Of a stretch of 64,000 nucleotides of DNA, positions 20,584-32,700 are shown one piece after another. This DNA comes from Thereva unica. Taxonomy: Eukaryota; Arthropoda; Insecta; Diptera; Therevidae. Numbering within the stretch: position 1 is the stretch's first letter; each line of letters starts with the position of its first letter. The stretch lies in the NCBI GenBank assembly GCA_949987705.1, contig OX465281.1, positions 32,658,942-32,722,941 on the forward strand, in the 5' to 3' direction. Both the position numbers and the translations under genes were made by a program. Under the pieces are notes generated by a model that ran no database searches, had not been told where the DNA came from, and saw nothing but the letters and a program-made list of their open reading frames with translations.

Positions 20584-22415
20584 ATGAAGGTGTTTCAATT
20601 TGCTGCTAATATTTCGTATAACGACATTTCTAAACTCTTCCCAGTTCTCTGGGTCGAAGCTGCCTATGAAAATTTGATAAATGCTGGTAAGTTGTTAAAA
20701 AAGGAAATTTTATAAATCATATTATTTTTTTTACTTCTTTTTTTTATTTTTTCGTTTTTATTTTTCTACAATTGTTTTTTTTTATTTTCTAGTTGTTCAA
20801 GAATTTCAAATTCCATCCAATGAAGTCTCTGAGAAAATATTATGTGATCTTGACGGTACTTCACACGCCAAGGATTCCTTCGAGGAGGAGGTTTGTCGAG
20901 CTATCAGTGAAGGCAAAGTTCCACAGTTTAGGCGGGCCGCACACTTGTGCGACATTTATTGCATTGAGATAAATTCCGCAATGCGGTAATTACTGCACTG
21001 AGATTTGAAACCGTATATTTATGCGACATTTACCGCAAGGTATGATGCTGTAAATATAATCATGTTTAACAAAATGAGCTCTAGTGAAGATAGAATGCCT
21101 GCAATTTAGTATTTTTTAAAAAAACCTTTTAAATTTTTTTTAATTCATTTTTGAATTTTTCAAAAAACGCTTCCGATCAAGTCAAACCTCAAAATCGCAA
21201 TGCAACATGCTGTAAATATTGCAATGAAGGAAGAGGTTTCTATCTCATTGCAATATCTCCTTCATGTTGCAATGCAATATTTCGATTGGTCGCATTGATG
21301 TGCGGCAGCAACAGCACTCTGCCTGCTTTTCAAATGGGATCATGCGATATTTGTTGCATTGCAGTAATTACCGCATTGCGGCATTTCTCTCATTGCAATA
21401 AATGTCGCACAAGTGTGCGGCCCGCCTTAGAGTCATCACCAGCGTTGCACCATCCGACAATTTCGAAGCCTTATCTACAAACCAACCAGGATGCAAGGAA
21501 GACGTTGAGAGACAAGAAGAGACAGACTTAAGCAGTGGAGTCAACAACCTATCATCAAACTTGAGTAGTAATGAAGATAATTTCAACAAGGCTGATGATA
21601 ATAAGTTGAGGCTATATGAAACAGATATCGAGGCAAGCAACCAAGTTGAACAACAACCGGCTGAGCCAACTCTTCACTCAAATGTTCCAAAAGTTGACAT
21701 AGATGAACTGCAACAAGAGAAAGAAAAACTTGACTTGTTTGAAGTTGCACTGCGTGAATTTGGAAGTAGATTGCTGAAAAGAGCATCCACCTTAAATCAG
21801 CGAGACATCGAGTCGAACAAGCTAAGTCAGAGGTTGAACAGGCGAGTTGAGAAGTTGTCAGTTCGAAAAGTGAAAGCAACCTGTCGAGAAAAAGAGGTGG
21901 CCTTGCAGCACTACTCCTTGAACAAGCTCGAAGAGTTACTGTATGGACTGGCAAGCCATATGAGCGACACGAGTAAGCAGATGAATGAACACGAGTTGGC
22001 TTTGAATATGAGAGAAGCTATGCTGAACGAGGAGAGGAACAAGATTAAAGGTTGCAGGAAAATTGTCAAATCAAAAGGAAGAAGGTACAAAATGGAAGTT
22101 GACGCTGATTTAGATGAAAAGGAAGATGAGACTAAGTCCAACGAAGGAGCATCTTCAGAGAACCAACATCGATCGAGAGAGTTGAGCATCAGGGTGTCAG
22201 TGGAATTAGCAACGAGCAAGCAGAAGCGAAGAGAATCAGAATCATCGGGAGTCGCGGATGAACAACAGGCTCAGCTGAGTGGACCAAGTATTTCATTGCT
22301 TGATGGGCGAGTGTACTTCAACGAGCCAAGTACTAGTGATGACCAGCCAATGAAAGTTAACATTAGCCAAACTTCAACAACACGAAAATCTAAAGCGAAA
22401 AAGAGTAAGAACTAA
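20584..22415 (+). pseudogene. Paralog 2 of the two-exon gene, split by a MITE
   Basis: Exon 1 is 20584-20686 (ATG, then about 34 codons with AANISYNDISKLFPVLW), donor GTAAGT. Exon 2 begins at 20793 after TTTTCTAG. The frame reads FQIPSNE, CDLDGTSHAKDSFEEEV, then meets the MITE at 20931, whose sequence supplies a stop within about 20 codons (TAA near 20989). Coding sequence resumes at 21427 and stays open to the TAA at 22413-22415. It includes QQEKEKLDLFEVALREFG, a Glu/Lys/Arg-rich coiled-coil-like stretch, an acidic patch DADLDEKEDE and a basic C-terminus RKSKAKKSKN. Insert plus TSD is 499 bases, not a multiple of three, so the downstream frame is also shifted unless the MITE is spliced out. 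Function unknown. Confidence 0.75.
20931..21426. mobile_element. Harbinger-like MITE in coding exon
   Basis: 496 bases flanked by a 3-bp TSD, TTA (20928-20930 and 21427-21429). The uninterrupted paralog shows the empty site. Terminal inverted repeats start GGCGGGCCGCACACTTGTGC and extend about 70 bases with few mismatches. TTA target plus G-rich TIRs of this kind fit PIF/Harbinger. Internal sequence is rich in TTGCAATG / GCAATGCGG motifs and has no transposase. Confidence 0.88.
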
Positions 22416-22429
22416 GGAAAAGCATATCG

Positions 22430-24680
22430 CAGGATCTTTCTCTACAAATCCAAACCACAACTGTCTTAACTCTATTAAAATGTATTTAAAATGATTTAAC
22501 ATTAAAAATTATAAAAAAAAACTATTTTTCTTTCCATTTATTTTCATTTTCCCGTATCTGATACATCGTCTTCCTTCAATAAAATATTTTTAAGGATTCA
22601 ATTTTAAACATGTTGACTGCTCTCCTTTTATAGACAATACGATATCCATCAACTTATTACGAACCCACATCCTTTAAGAAGCACTTTAAAAGGTAATAAA
22701 ACAATGTGCGCTCTCTCTTCTTGACTGGGATGGTATTTGGGGTAGTGTTGAGCCACTGAATGTATTTGTTCAGTAATTTTTTCAGATCGAAAATGAAATG
22801 ACAGAGCATGGAACTTGATGAGGGTGCTTCGAGGAACAGAATATTGAAAAGGATGTGCTTTAAAAAAATTAAAGGGGAAAATTCGCAAAAAAATAGGTAG
22901 GTGGTGTGAACAATCAATCAAGGCTTTTCATAAGGTAGATTTTTAATTAAAGACTGCCGTTCTTCTCGGAAATGTTGCTATGGGAGCCACCTTTTGGACA
23001 ATTGGAACGATTCCCCTTCGCCCGAGCAGGTAAGGTTAGGTTTGACTGTATTTTTGTTAACTCCGGTCAACCAACTCGACCAACAAAAATGAAACTAGGT
23101 GAAAAGAAAATGATAAAACTCGGTACCTACGAGTACTAACTTTTGTTTGGCCATTAGTCAAGATTACGAAAATATAATTGAAAATTGAAGAATTCTGCTA
23201 CCAGGGCAAAGCATCTTTATTTTATAGAGCTCTGGCAATGGTTGGAATCAAAACTAGTACCCGAGTTTTCCAAAGATGTTTTCTTGGATGTGTACCCTGC
23301 TTTAACTCGTACGACAATGGGAAGGAAGCGATACAAATACGCCCGGGCATCTGTAATCGGGTAGTCCTCGGTGACATTGTCTAACATTACAGGTTATGCC
23401 AGAGCACTGATTTGTCCTTTACTCACCTTTGGTAACAATAGTATGTAATCCCATGATATAAAACTTGTAGAAGTCTAATTCTGATTGAATTGTTGAAATT
23501 CGACACCGCTAACCGCCAGAAGAGAAGAAGAGATTTTCTTTCCTATTTATTTAGATAAGCGAGACTCGCACCACCTATACCCCGAGGAGCTGAGCTACCT
23601 CGCGTTGTCGTTGCACTGTAGAAGCTATCTAATGAAAGTTAAGAACTCAAATTTGCGCGACACGTACGCATTACACATACCCAAGTAAAAATAAAAAATG
23701 GGCTTACGGCGAACGAATCACGGCCGCTTGGCTTTTTAAGGGGAATATGATGGCCGTCGAATGTTTACCCATTTTTAATGGGAGCACGTACGGCCTCACG
23801 ACAGCCAAACTTGATCAAAATATTTAAATGGCCAGTGTTCAGCTTAGTTACAAGCGGGCATTCAACGGCAAATTTGAGCCAAAATAGAATCTGCACCAAA
23901 TGTATTATTGAATTTGTTTTATGGGGACTTCAAAATTTTCGTAATATACAATGAATGGCCTTTTCGATTTATCCCAAATTATCGATGCCCAGCGTTGATA
24001 AAATGTTTGAAATGTTCGAATTCGAAGATATGAGCACCGGAGCACATGGTTTTCTCAATAAATACGCGGTGAGTTTTGTTGGGGAGAGAAGGTCACACTT
24101 TCCCTCCAAAATGATTTCATTTTTGAGTACTTAAATTGCGCCAATTTGATTTATAGTTTTGCAGGTTGTTGGCCTTGAATATAAAAGGAAGGAGGAGATT
24201 ACGATTGTCCGTTTGAGTATGCGTCTGATTTGTTTAATTGCATTTGGGTGTGTGAAAATATTTCTATATAGATGTAGGTATGTGTGTGTGGTGTACGGCC
24301 ATACTGTCCCACAACGGGCCTTCTGATACCCTTCAAATGGCCGAAGATTATTGTTCAATCACGTTTGGTGTTCGCCCATTGTAAGGCCATAATTTACTTT
24401 TACTCGGGGTGGTCCCCCTTGTGGTACAGGTCCCTAGGCGAGCTCCTTTGTTCCGTAGGCTTAAATCCGGCCCTGGTCGTGGTAATAATACCGTATGGCC
24501 TTCTGTATCGTTTTGCTACCAGGGAATAATATTTTTGTTTTAGAAAGGCCTTCTTCTTCTTCGCTTCGCATCTCTTCCGAGAAGCCTGAGTAGTGTATTT
24601 AAACTTTGAAATTCTGGCTCGTTCTTGTTCTGCTTCGACTGGTTCTTCTTCGTTTTCCACTTCCTAGAAATCTTTCTGGA
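22430..24680. other. Largely unrecognised region
   Basis: Contains the polyadenylation zone of paralog 2 near 22500. Two overlapping minus-strand frames at 22649-22921 have a fairly protein-like composition (LKKLLNKYIQWLNTTPNTIP), but I recognise no family and see no start or splice context. The remainder to 24680 gave no gene or repeat end I can support. Confidence 0.35.
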
Positions 24681-25284
24681 TGGGGAGTGGCGGATTTGTC
24701 CTAAGGCCCAGTAGGCCCGGGCCTAGGGCGGCCAGATATTAGGGGCGGCCAATCGTTGCAAAAATACACTGATGGTAACAAGATATAACTCAAAGTAAAT
24801 ATTATATTTTATACTATCGGTCTCGCCCTCGTACTCGCTATCACCCGCGCCGTCCCCATGACAATAATTGCAGTTGGGAAATTATTTAAACAAATAGGTA
24901 GTTTTTGTAGCTTTGACCCAATTTTCTATGAGCATTAGTTCAAGAGATATTAATTATATAAGTTAAGCGCTGGTTTTTTGGGGACCTTATCTTCTTTTTA
25001 ATGGCAGGGAGAGTCAGTTTGACAAAAAGGAAGATTTCAATGACTGGAAAAATTCCTAACATCGACTACCAACTCATGAGAATCGACCTTCTCACAAATT
25101 ATGTGTCCTGCATATGAACATAAAGCACAGCAAATGACAAATGGTGTTACTTCAACTTTAACTGAATTTGGTAGACATTCCAAACTGCCGAGGGCAATCT
25201 TATGATAACGCCGCTAACATGTCAGGCATATACAACGGCCTAGGAGCTAAAATAAAGGAAATTTCTCTCTTTGCCGAGTATGTA

Positions 25285-25400
25285 CAGCACTGACAAAATT
25301 TTATCACTACTGTCACAGAGACTGCTCCATTCAAATAAACAATCTCCTGCCTCCACGGCAATTTTATACCCACAACACCAGATTAGCTCACCCCAGTGGG
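25285..25400 (+). mobile_element. Scrap of Jockey/I-like LINE 'J'
   Basis: Closely resembles 59790-59895 of the full element: CAGCACTGACAAAATTTTATC, CTCCTGCCTCCACGGCAAT and CAACACCAGATTAGC are shared. About 115 bases; no ends visible. Confidence 0.75.
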
Positions 25401-25430
25401 AAATGGAGTGCTCTAAAGATAATGTAGGAG

Positions 25431-26624
25431 CAGCGGCGTAGCGTGGATTTCTGCCACCCGGGGCGTACCATAAGCAACTAAGAAAGAATTGGTACAAGTC
25501 TGTGATGTCGAAAAGTTAATATTTTAAAACGAATCTGAAAATAAACAAATAAATCAATTTTTCATCAAAATCTAAACAATTGGTTTGATTCACAATTTGG
25601 CGATCCGCTGACAGCTGCCAAACGACATTTGCGCACCTAGCGAAATAAATTGGAATCATTTATCATTATTTAGTTTTTCTTGAATTTTCTAATTTTCCAG
25701 GAAACTGTGTCAATATTTGTTCCTTGAAAACTTTCTTCGTACTATTACGAACACTTCTAAAATAAATTTGCCAAATCGGTTCAGCCGTTCTAAACTGATG
25801 CGCTTACCAACGAACACCATTTTACAAGCGCGCTCATTTCCCTTCTTTTATGACGCGGGCTGTATTCGTAAAGAAAATACATATATTTACTAAGTATTGT
25901 CCACACAAGCGTTTTGAACCATTTTCACAAACGTGGAAACAAAAAGAAGGTCAATGTATGAGTTCTTCATGAATTGAACGCGGAAAAGATGAGACCAAAT
26001 TAGCATCTGCCTCATTTGCGCTGGAAGGGAATCGTCTACTATGAGGTACTTCCAGTTCATAAGACGATTCATTCTCAACTTTAATGTAAGCAACTAGAGA
26101 GAGTACGCCATGCAATACGACAAAAAATTGAATATTAGAAAAGGTGTCTTGCTCACAACCGCACGCTTTTTTGATGACCCGTCAAAAAGAAGAGTTTGTT
26201 GGATAGTTTTAATGCATCCACTGTATAGTTCAGACATACAGTGAGTGTCAAAAGTGGCTCAACGCCTAAAAATATTGAATTGAAAATATTGAATAAAAAA
26301 AATCCAAAAGCGGCCTCAAACGCGAATCAACACTTGCACATTATAATTTTTAATAACTGAAATTAATCTGCAAGTATTGATTGACGTTTGAGGCCTTTGA
26401 GTTTTTCTTTATACAATACTTTCAATTCAATATTTTTAGGTGTGGACTAAATTTTGCCACTTCTGTAGATCATGTCAACCAGACCATTTCTGCTCAATGT
26501 GGCAATAGATATGGCCTGATGTTACCGACAGTATTGCTAAGCTCGGTCTAGTTTGGCTGCCGCCCAAAATATCTGTGCCGCCCGGGGCCATGGCCCCCTC
26601 TGCACCCCCGACGCTACGCCACTG
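25431..26624. mobile_element. Non-autonomous hAT element, 1.2 kb
   Basis: 8-bp TSD TGTAGGAG (25423-25430 and 26625-26632). The left end is CAGCGGCGTAGCGTGGATTT; the right end in reverse complement starts CAGTGGCGTAGCGTCGG. The subterminal regions (CCGGGGCG..ACCATAAG, and GCCGCCCGGGGCCATGGCCCC) match those of the 4.5-kb element at 41049-45600, so they belong to one family. There is no transposase ORF. Confidence 0.88.
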
Positions 26625-26632
26625 TGTAGGAG

Positions 26633-28678
26633 CACTCCCATGGAAGCATGGAGTGCTCCCTTTCCCCTCCCTCTCCATATATTTTTTAACATTAGATGTC
26701 CGCCTAGGCTAGCACTCCATTTGAGCTCCCATAGGAGCACTCCTGCAACGATGTAGTTGGAGACAAAAAAGCAGCATGATAAAGCTTTTTTTAAATATCT
26801 ACAGTAGAGGTCAACATTAAAGTACCATAAGAAAAATTTAATATTTAAATCTAAATAGCTTGGCGGCCTATTCAATCTACGACTATTTATAAATATTGAG
26901 AGAAAGGTACTTACGTTTGCTTTTAAAAACGATTCACAAATTAGTTTTTATTTTATTAATTTTCACAATTTTCACTCTCTAATCAAAACTGGTGTATTTC
27001 AGTCAAACACAATTTATGATCTGATGAAATTTTCCTTAATTTTACGTTGTCAGTATAATCGTGAGTCATCGCATCAATACACTTTCAAGTTTTGAGCTTG
27101 GCCTATTCAATTTCTTAAATATCTCCAATAATGCTCCCTTGGGAGTCCATTGAAAGCCCTCCAACTTCCCTCCCTTTGAGAGTGCTCCCAATGTTTCCCG
27201 CTAGGACACGTCTCACTCACACCACTTGCAGCTTATTCGCGCACTCAACTGAATAGTTTCTGAATGGAACTACACTACTCCTTCAAGCTCACTGCCCCGT
27301 CCAAAGTCTATCAACGACTCCTTGGTCACCGATCGTTATATGCGAAGCAAGAGGTATTTGTTTGAAACTGGAACGTCTTGAAACGGCCTCCATGACTGTT
27401 TTTGGGGATGATCATTGTCATAGAACTGTATGACGTACTAATATATTTTATTGGCGAAACATGAGATAACTTCGATGATTTCAAAAACAAGGATAAAAAG
27501 ACCGTCCTTTGCACAGGAATTTGAAAAAGATTTTCGACCGAAAGCGTAAGCTACTTCCTGGTGAAAGGGGCGTCTGGTACTGCATGGCCTAGGGCGGCCA
27601 AGACTGGAAATGCGCCATTGATGGCATGGCAGTTTCAGTGGGTTCTTCTACCAACTTTTTCTTAACACTTTATCTTGGGTTTAAAAATAGGTAGCCCCAG
27701 ATACGATTGGATTTGGCGATTTGGAATATATTATTTTCCCTTTGCAAAACTTGAATTAATATAACGCCTGCGTTTTGAGAAGATAAATCTGTCATGAAAT
27801 AAATACCGTTCTTTGAAGCAGCGAGAACAAAGGAAAACTAAAGCAAGAGAATAAATGTATATCCTATCAGCTTTCTTCCAGCCCCAGCCATGATTGAATT
27901 GTACGCGTTTTGATAGAGTTGGGAAGGGAACTACTTACCTAATATTGTTGAAATCAATATTGAGACAAAACCATTTAGAAGTATTGAGGAGAAATCGGAC
28001 GATCAATTTTATTCCTCGGAAAACAACCGCAGATATGGAAGGGGCTTTAGGTTCGACTTCCATTCTACCTTTATTGAACGGCCCTAAAGGATACTGTCAA
28101 TCCAGACTGAGCCGATACCAAGAATTTTAGCCCTGTCGAAAACTAGACCTCTAAAGCAGCCAGGCCAGATTCTCTTAAGCTATGTAAAACTTGTTTGAGA
28201 TAATTTATTAAACATATAAGAGGGTCGTCAGTAGATCTTATTTTTTCTAAAGCCGTATTTCTCTGGATTTCACATATTAGTCTTAGGCTCTATAAGTGGT
28301 AGAATAAGCAATAAATATACGCGATCATTTCAGCGTTTTTACTACGGAAGCACAAATCCCGCTCAGAGGAGGAAAGGAGTATCCTATGATAACGTTAACA
28401 CTGAATTACTTGCGGAGTATGCAGATTATATCGGAAGCTCCGAAATGTAAGATTTGATTACATTACAGACATACCCTTGCTTTTTCTCTGCTATCACACT
28501 TCAAATTATAGGAGGGAAACAAAGCTTGTGTTAAATCACCAAGGTTATACTCAAGTTGGGATAGCATCTTATGGGAAACGGTAGAATAAAACCTCGTTAA
28601 GAAGTTACATATTCCTCCATTCTTATTGATGTTGTCCGTCCAGAGCATGTTTTCTGACATTTCACTCTATACTAGACC
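26633..28678. other. Unrecognised region with GGAGTGCTCC motifs
   Basis: The near-palindrome GGAGTGCTCC and variants recur (about 26635, 26650, 26708, 26730, 27178), together with 25405 on the far side of the hAT. Otherwise no gene, tail or TSD is evident. Confidence 0.35.
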
Positions 28679-28691
28679 CGTCGGAACTACT

Positions 28692-28931
28692 TATCATCAT
28701 CATTGGCGCTGCAGCCCTCTCTGTAAGCCTTGGCCTCCTCAAGAATTTTCTTCGGTCTCGGTCCTGTGCCTCTCTCTTCTAGTTGGTGATTCATTTTGAT
28801 GTCGTCTTTATATCTCTTCCTAGGTCTTGTGACCTTCTTCCTTCTGGCGTTTGGAGGAAAGGATTTTTGGGGGCACTTCTTCGGGCATTCTCATTACATA
28901 TCCTATCCAGCGTAGGCGAGATATCTTGATG
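28692..28931 (-). mobile_element. LINE 'F' 3' end (RTE-like), 240 bp
   Basis: A 13-bp TSD, CGTCGGAACTACT (28679-28691 and 28932-28944), encloses a minus-strand fragment. It encodes the typical C-terminus (RIKISRLRWIGYVMRMPEE... EEAKAYREG) and ends in a short ATG/ATC repeat tail. It is an extreme 5' truncation; a small indel shifts the frame midway. Confidence 0.88.
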
Positions 28932-28944
28932 CGTCGGAACTACT

Positions 28945-29720
28945 AAAAGTGTTTTTTAAGCTCTCTATTTTGTCAAATCATAAAGTAGATCTGAAGAAAG
29001 TTGGTAGATCTTATTTGAGCCACTTCTAATTCATTTTCTAAATTGAGCAAATTAAATGTAACACTAATATTACTAATCGAGCTCGGGGTAATTAATGAAG
29101 AACAATGAACAAATTTGTCACGAAAATTAAAGCCCTACCTTTAAAACTTAATCTACCATAAAATAAACGGAAATGAATGCCAAATTACATCCCATTTGTA
29201 ATTTTTTCTTGTGAATACACAGAATAAATCCATAAACAATTTAAAGCTACGAAAATTCATTTCTGGCAGGAGCGCTGCCATTGTCGATTTTATTTATACC
29301 AAAACGCTGGAATTTGGAGGACGATGCCTTAACGACTAGCTGGAGAATAACTAATTCCTATTCACTGGGAGCATCAAAGACAAAATTACAACATTCTGCA
29401 CGAAGGTAACACAGCGTCTTTAAGGATTTACCTCAGTAAATATTTGAGCAAATTGCTCCTGCCCCTTATTTACTCCTCCGCCGACGCTGAGCCATTCAAG
29501 GACACGCGTAGACTTGCGAAATTATTCCATTTACGAATTAAAATTTTTCTCTTTTTTGAGAAAAAAAAATCTAAATTTAAAATTTGATAAATAAAATGAA
29601 TGGAGGATTTTTTTGTCTACTGTTGATAGGATTTTATGTATTGCACGGGTCACCATTGTTTCTTGGGGAGATGTCGGTGAGATGGGGAAAAGGTGGAGTA
29701 AAAGTAAGAGGGTGAAGTAA
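28945..29720. other. Unrecognised spacer
   Basis: AT-rich; no supportable gene or repeat boundary before the TSD of LINE E. Confidence 0.4.
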
Positions 29721-29755
29721 TGATTTAAGGAACTTCTTCTTCTTCTTTAACGGCT

Positions 29756-32700
29756 CTACAACCGGGATCCGGTCCTGGCCTCGCGCAACTGTTCTTTCCA
29801 CCGGTCCCGATTCTGAGCCGATGTCATCCAGTTTGGCATCCCTAAACTCTGAGCGTCCTGGTCCACGCCATCCTTCCAGCGAAGGTTGGGCCTCCCTCGC
29901 TGTCGCACCCCATAGGTCTTACCGCAGAGAACTTTCCGAGCAGGCTCATCTTCACTCATACTGTAACAGCATAATGGCGCGATCTAAATAGTGGGCGCCA
30001 CTTATGCGAGGTGTTACCCCCTTCTGGTTGGTTTTTTGGAAGACTTCTTGGTAGCTTCTTGATTACCATCAGGTTGGGAGCGAACACGGTAGCCGCCACT
30101 ATTTACTCCGTCATGCAAATAAACCAATTGCAAAAAAAACCGATTGAAAAAAAACTGAATCTCCTGACTGATTGCAAAAATATTAGCAAATCATTCCAAA
30201 CAAACTCTACGAGCTGACTCACACTAGCTGAACTCTCAAATTTTTCTTTTTTTCCTGACTAACTCAATTATTTTTTTGTTCTCGCCTACCTCTTTTTAAA
30301 TTTTTCCTTTTCCTCAAAAGTGAATTACAATAAATTTCCCATTGCCTACAAGGTGATTTCCCAACTAAATTTCCCCACCCAAATAACTAATAATTCCGAC
30401 CGTTACAATACGAGCTAGATGCCCTGCCCACCGGAGCCTACCGAGCTTTATTTTTTTCACAGCATCTATGTCGCGATAGCGCTCGTAGATCTCGTCATTG
30501 CAGAGTCTCCGGAATCGTCCTTCCTCACATACGGGGCCAACAATCCTCCGAAGTATTTTCCTCTCAAACACGCCCCAGAGGTTTGAGTGCTTTTTGCTAA
30601 GCACCCACGTTTCGGATGCATATGTGAGAACGGGTAAGACCATCGTCTTATATAGTAAAAGTTTAGACGTTATGGTTAGATATTTGGATTTGAAGAGCCT
30701 TGACAGACTATAGTAGGCTTTGTTGGCTTTTAGCAGTCGTGCGCGTATTTCTGGTTCCATGCTATTGTCGGCTGCTACTATTGACCCAAGGTAGGTAAAT
30801 GATTTTGCCACGTCACACTCGTGTTCCGCTACCTTGATTGTGGGACCAATGTTAGGTGTTCTTCCAGACGAGGCCACCATGTACTTTGTTTTGCCTTGGT
30901 TAATGTGCAGTCCCAGATTTCCTGCCGGTTGCTCAATCTGAGTGAAAGCTTCTTGTACAGCTGTTGTTGTTCTTCCAATGATGTCAATGTCGTCTGCGTA
31001 AGCCAGTAATTGGGTGGACTTGTGGAGGATTGTACCCCTTGATGTCACGCCCGAATCTCGGATCACTTTTTCCAACGCCAGGTTGAAAAGGAGGCAGGCC
31101 AGACCGTCCCCTTGTCGGAGTCCATTATAGATGTTGATTGGTCTGGACAGTGTTCCGGATACCTTTACTTGGCTTGACACATTGATCATGGTCAACCTAC
31201 ATAGTCTTGTCAGTTTGTTGGGGATGCCGAATTCTCTCATGGCTTTGTAGAGTTCTACCCTGGCTATGCTATCATAGGCGGCTTTAAAGTCTATGAAGAG
31301 GTGTTGAATTGAGTTTTGAAACTCTAGACATTTTTCCATAGCCTGCCTCAAGGTGAAAATCTGATCAGTCGTTGATTTGCCTGGACTGAAGCCACACTGG
31401 TAATGGCCTATGATGTTTCCTTGTTGTTTTTGAGCCGGCTGATGGCTCTGCTAAATTCTTCTATGCTTGGTGGCGGCAGCATAGCATTGTCATCAGATAT
31501 TGGTGGAGCCGCCGAATCCTCAGTTAGCTCGCCATTTAGCAATTCATGAAAGTGCTCTTCCCATCGCTCCAAGATGCCTTTAGGATCGGTGATCAGATTC
31601 CCTTCTTTGTCCTTGCAGTATGTGCAACGTGGTGTGAATTGCGTCATACTGCGGACTCTTTGGTAGAACTCCCGCGCCTGGTGCGGCCGTCGTTCTCTGT
31701 ACTGTTCCAGCTCACAGACGAGATTTTTTCCCAGGCTTCCTTTTTTCGTCTGTGAATTCTCTTTTCTTCTTTTCTGAGCTCTTTATAGCTCTCTTCGCGT
31801 GCCCGTGTTCTCTGAGACTGCTGCATGGCTCGGTACGCAGCATTCTTACGTTCAGTTGCCAGCTTGCATTCATTATCGAACCAGTCGTTCCGATCTTTAC
31901 GACTTCTGCCTAAGATGGAATCAGCAGTGCTAATGACAGTATTTTTAAGGCGGGTCCAGTTCTCGTCGACGCCCGGCATCTCATCCCCAGGACTTAGGGC
32001 GAGTTCTAATGCATGACCGTAGCTGTTTCTGGCCATTTCATTGCGTAGTGCTGCTGTGTTGATTCGAGCGTGATCAGCGGATACAAAGCTTTTCAGCGTT
32101 GTAATGCGCTCTCGGAGCACCATACCAACAAGATAGTGATCCGAGTCGAAGTTGGCACCTCGGTACGTTCGTACCGTCATCAGACCCGAAAGGTGGCGGC
32201 GGTCTATCAACACATGAGCTATTTGGTTGCGAGTGGCTCCATTAGGAGATACCCAGGTGACTTTATGGATTTTACGCGCAAATCTAGTACTTGCAACTAC
32301 CAAGTTCTTACTTGCTGCCATCTCTACAACTCGCTGTCTATTGTCATTAGTGTTTTCATGCAAGCTGTGGTTGCCGACATATTGCCTGTATATGGGCTCC
32401 CGGCCTACTTTGGCGTTCAGATCTACCAGTATGATTTTTACATCATACCTGGGGCAGGCATTAAGTTCCCGTTCAACTAATTCGAAGAATTCTTCTTTAT
32501 CATCATCCGGGGACTCTTCTGTAGGTGCGTGAACGTTTATGAGGCTGATGTTCTTAAAGTTACCTCGCACACGAAGGGAGCATAGCCTTTCGTTTATTGC
32601 TTTAAAGCCGATAATGGTAGGCTTCATTCTTTTGCTAACCATTAAACCTACTCCTAGAACATGGTGCTTTGTATGACAGCTGTAATATACGTCATACTCA

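Larger units (their letters stand above)
20060..22415 (+). repeat. Inverted duplication, right arm (partner 6018-7700)
   Basis: Reverse-complement counterpart of 6018-7700, with gene, promoter and upstream flank. It is longer because of a 496-bp MITE and a coding stretch deleted from the other arm. Confidence 0.8.
24689..27622. mobile_element. Possible old hAT-like element (very uncertain)
   Basis: The left side reads AGTGGCGGATTTGTCC followed by GGCCTAGGGCGGCC near 24720. Near 27585-27618, in reverse complement, there is TGGCGCATTTCC preceded by GGCCGCCCTAGGCC. The two could be degenerate TIRs of one element, like the CAGTGGCG-type hAT ends. I find no clean TSD and no transposase. The interval holds the LINE scrap at 25285 and the hAT at 25431. 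Confidence 0.25.

Noticed and set aside
22649..22921. Overlapping minus-strand frames as a small gene
   Set aside because: Protein-like in places but two frames compete, no homolog recognised, and no start or splice context. Left as unrecognised.
29756..29959. Independent small gene on minus strand
   Set aside because: It is the C-terminus of LINE E, detached only by the solo LTR.
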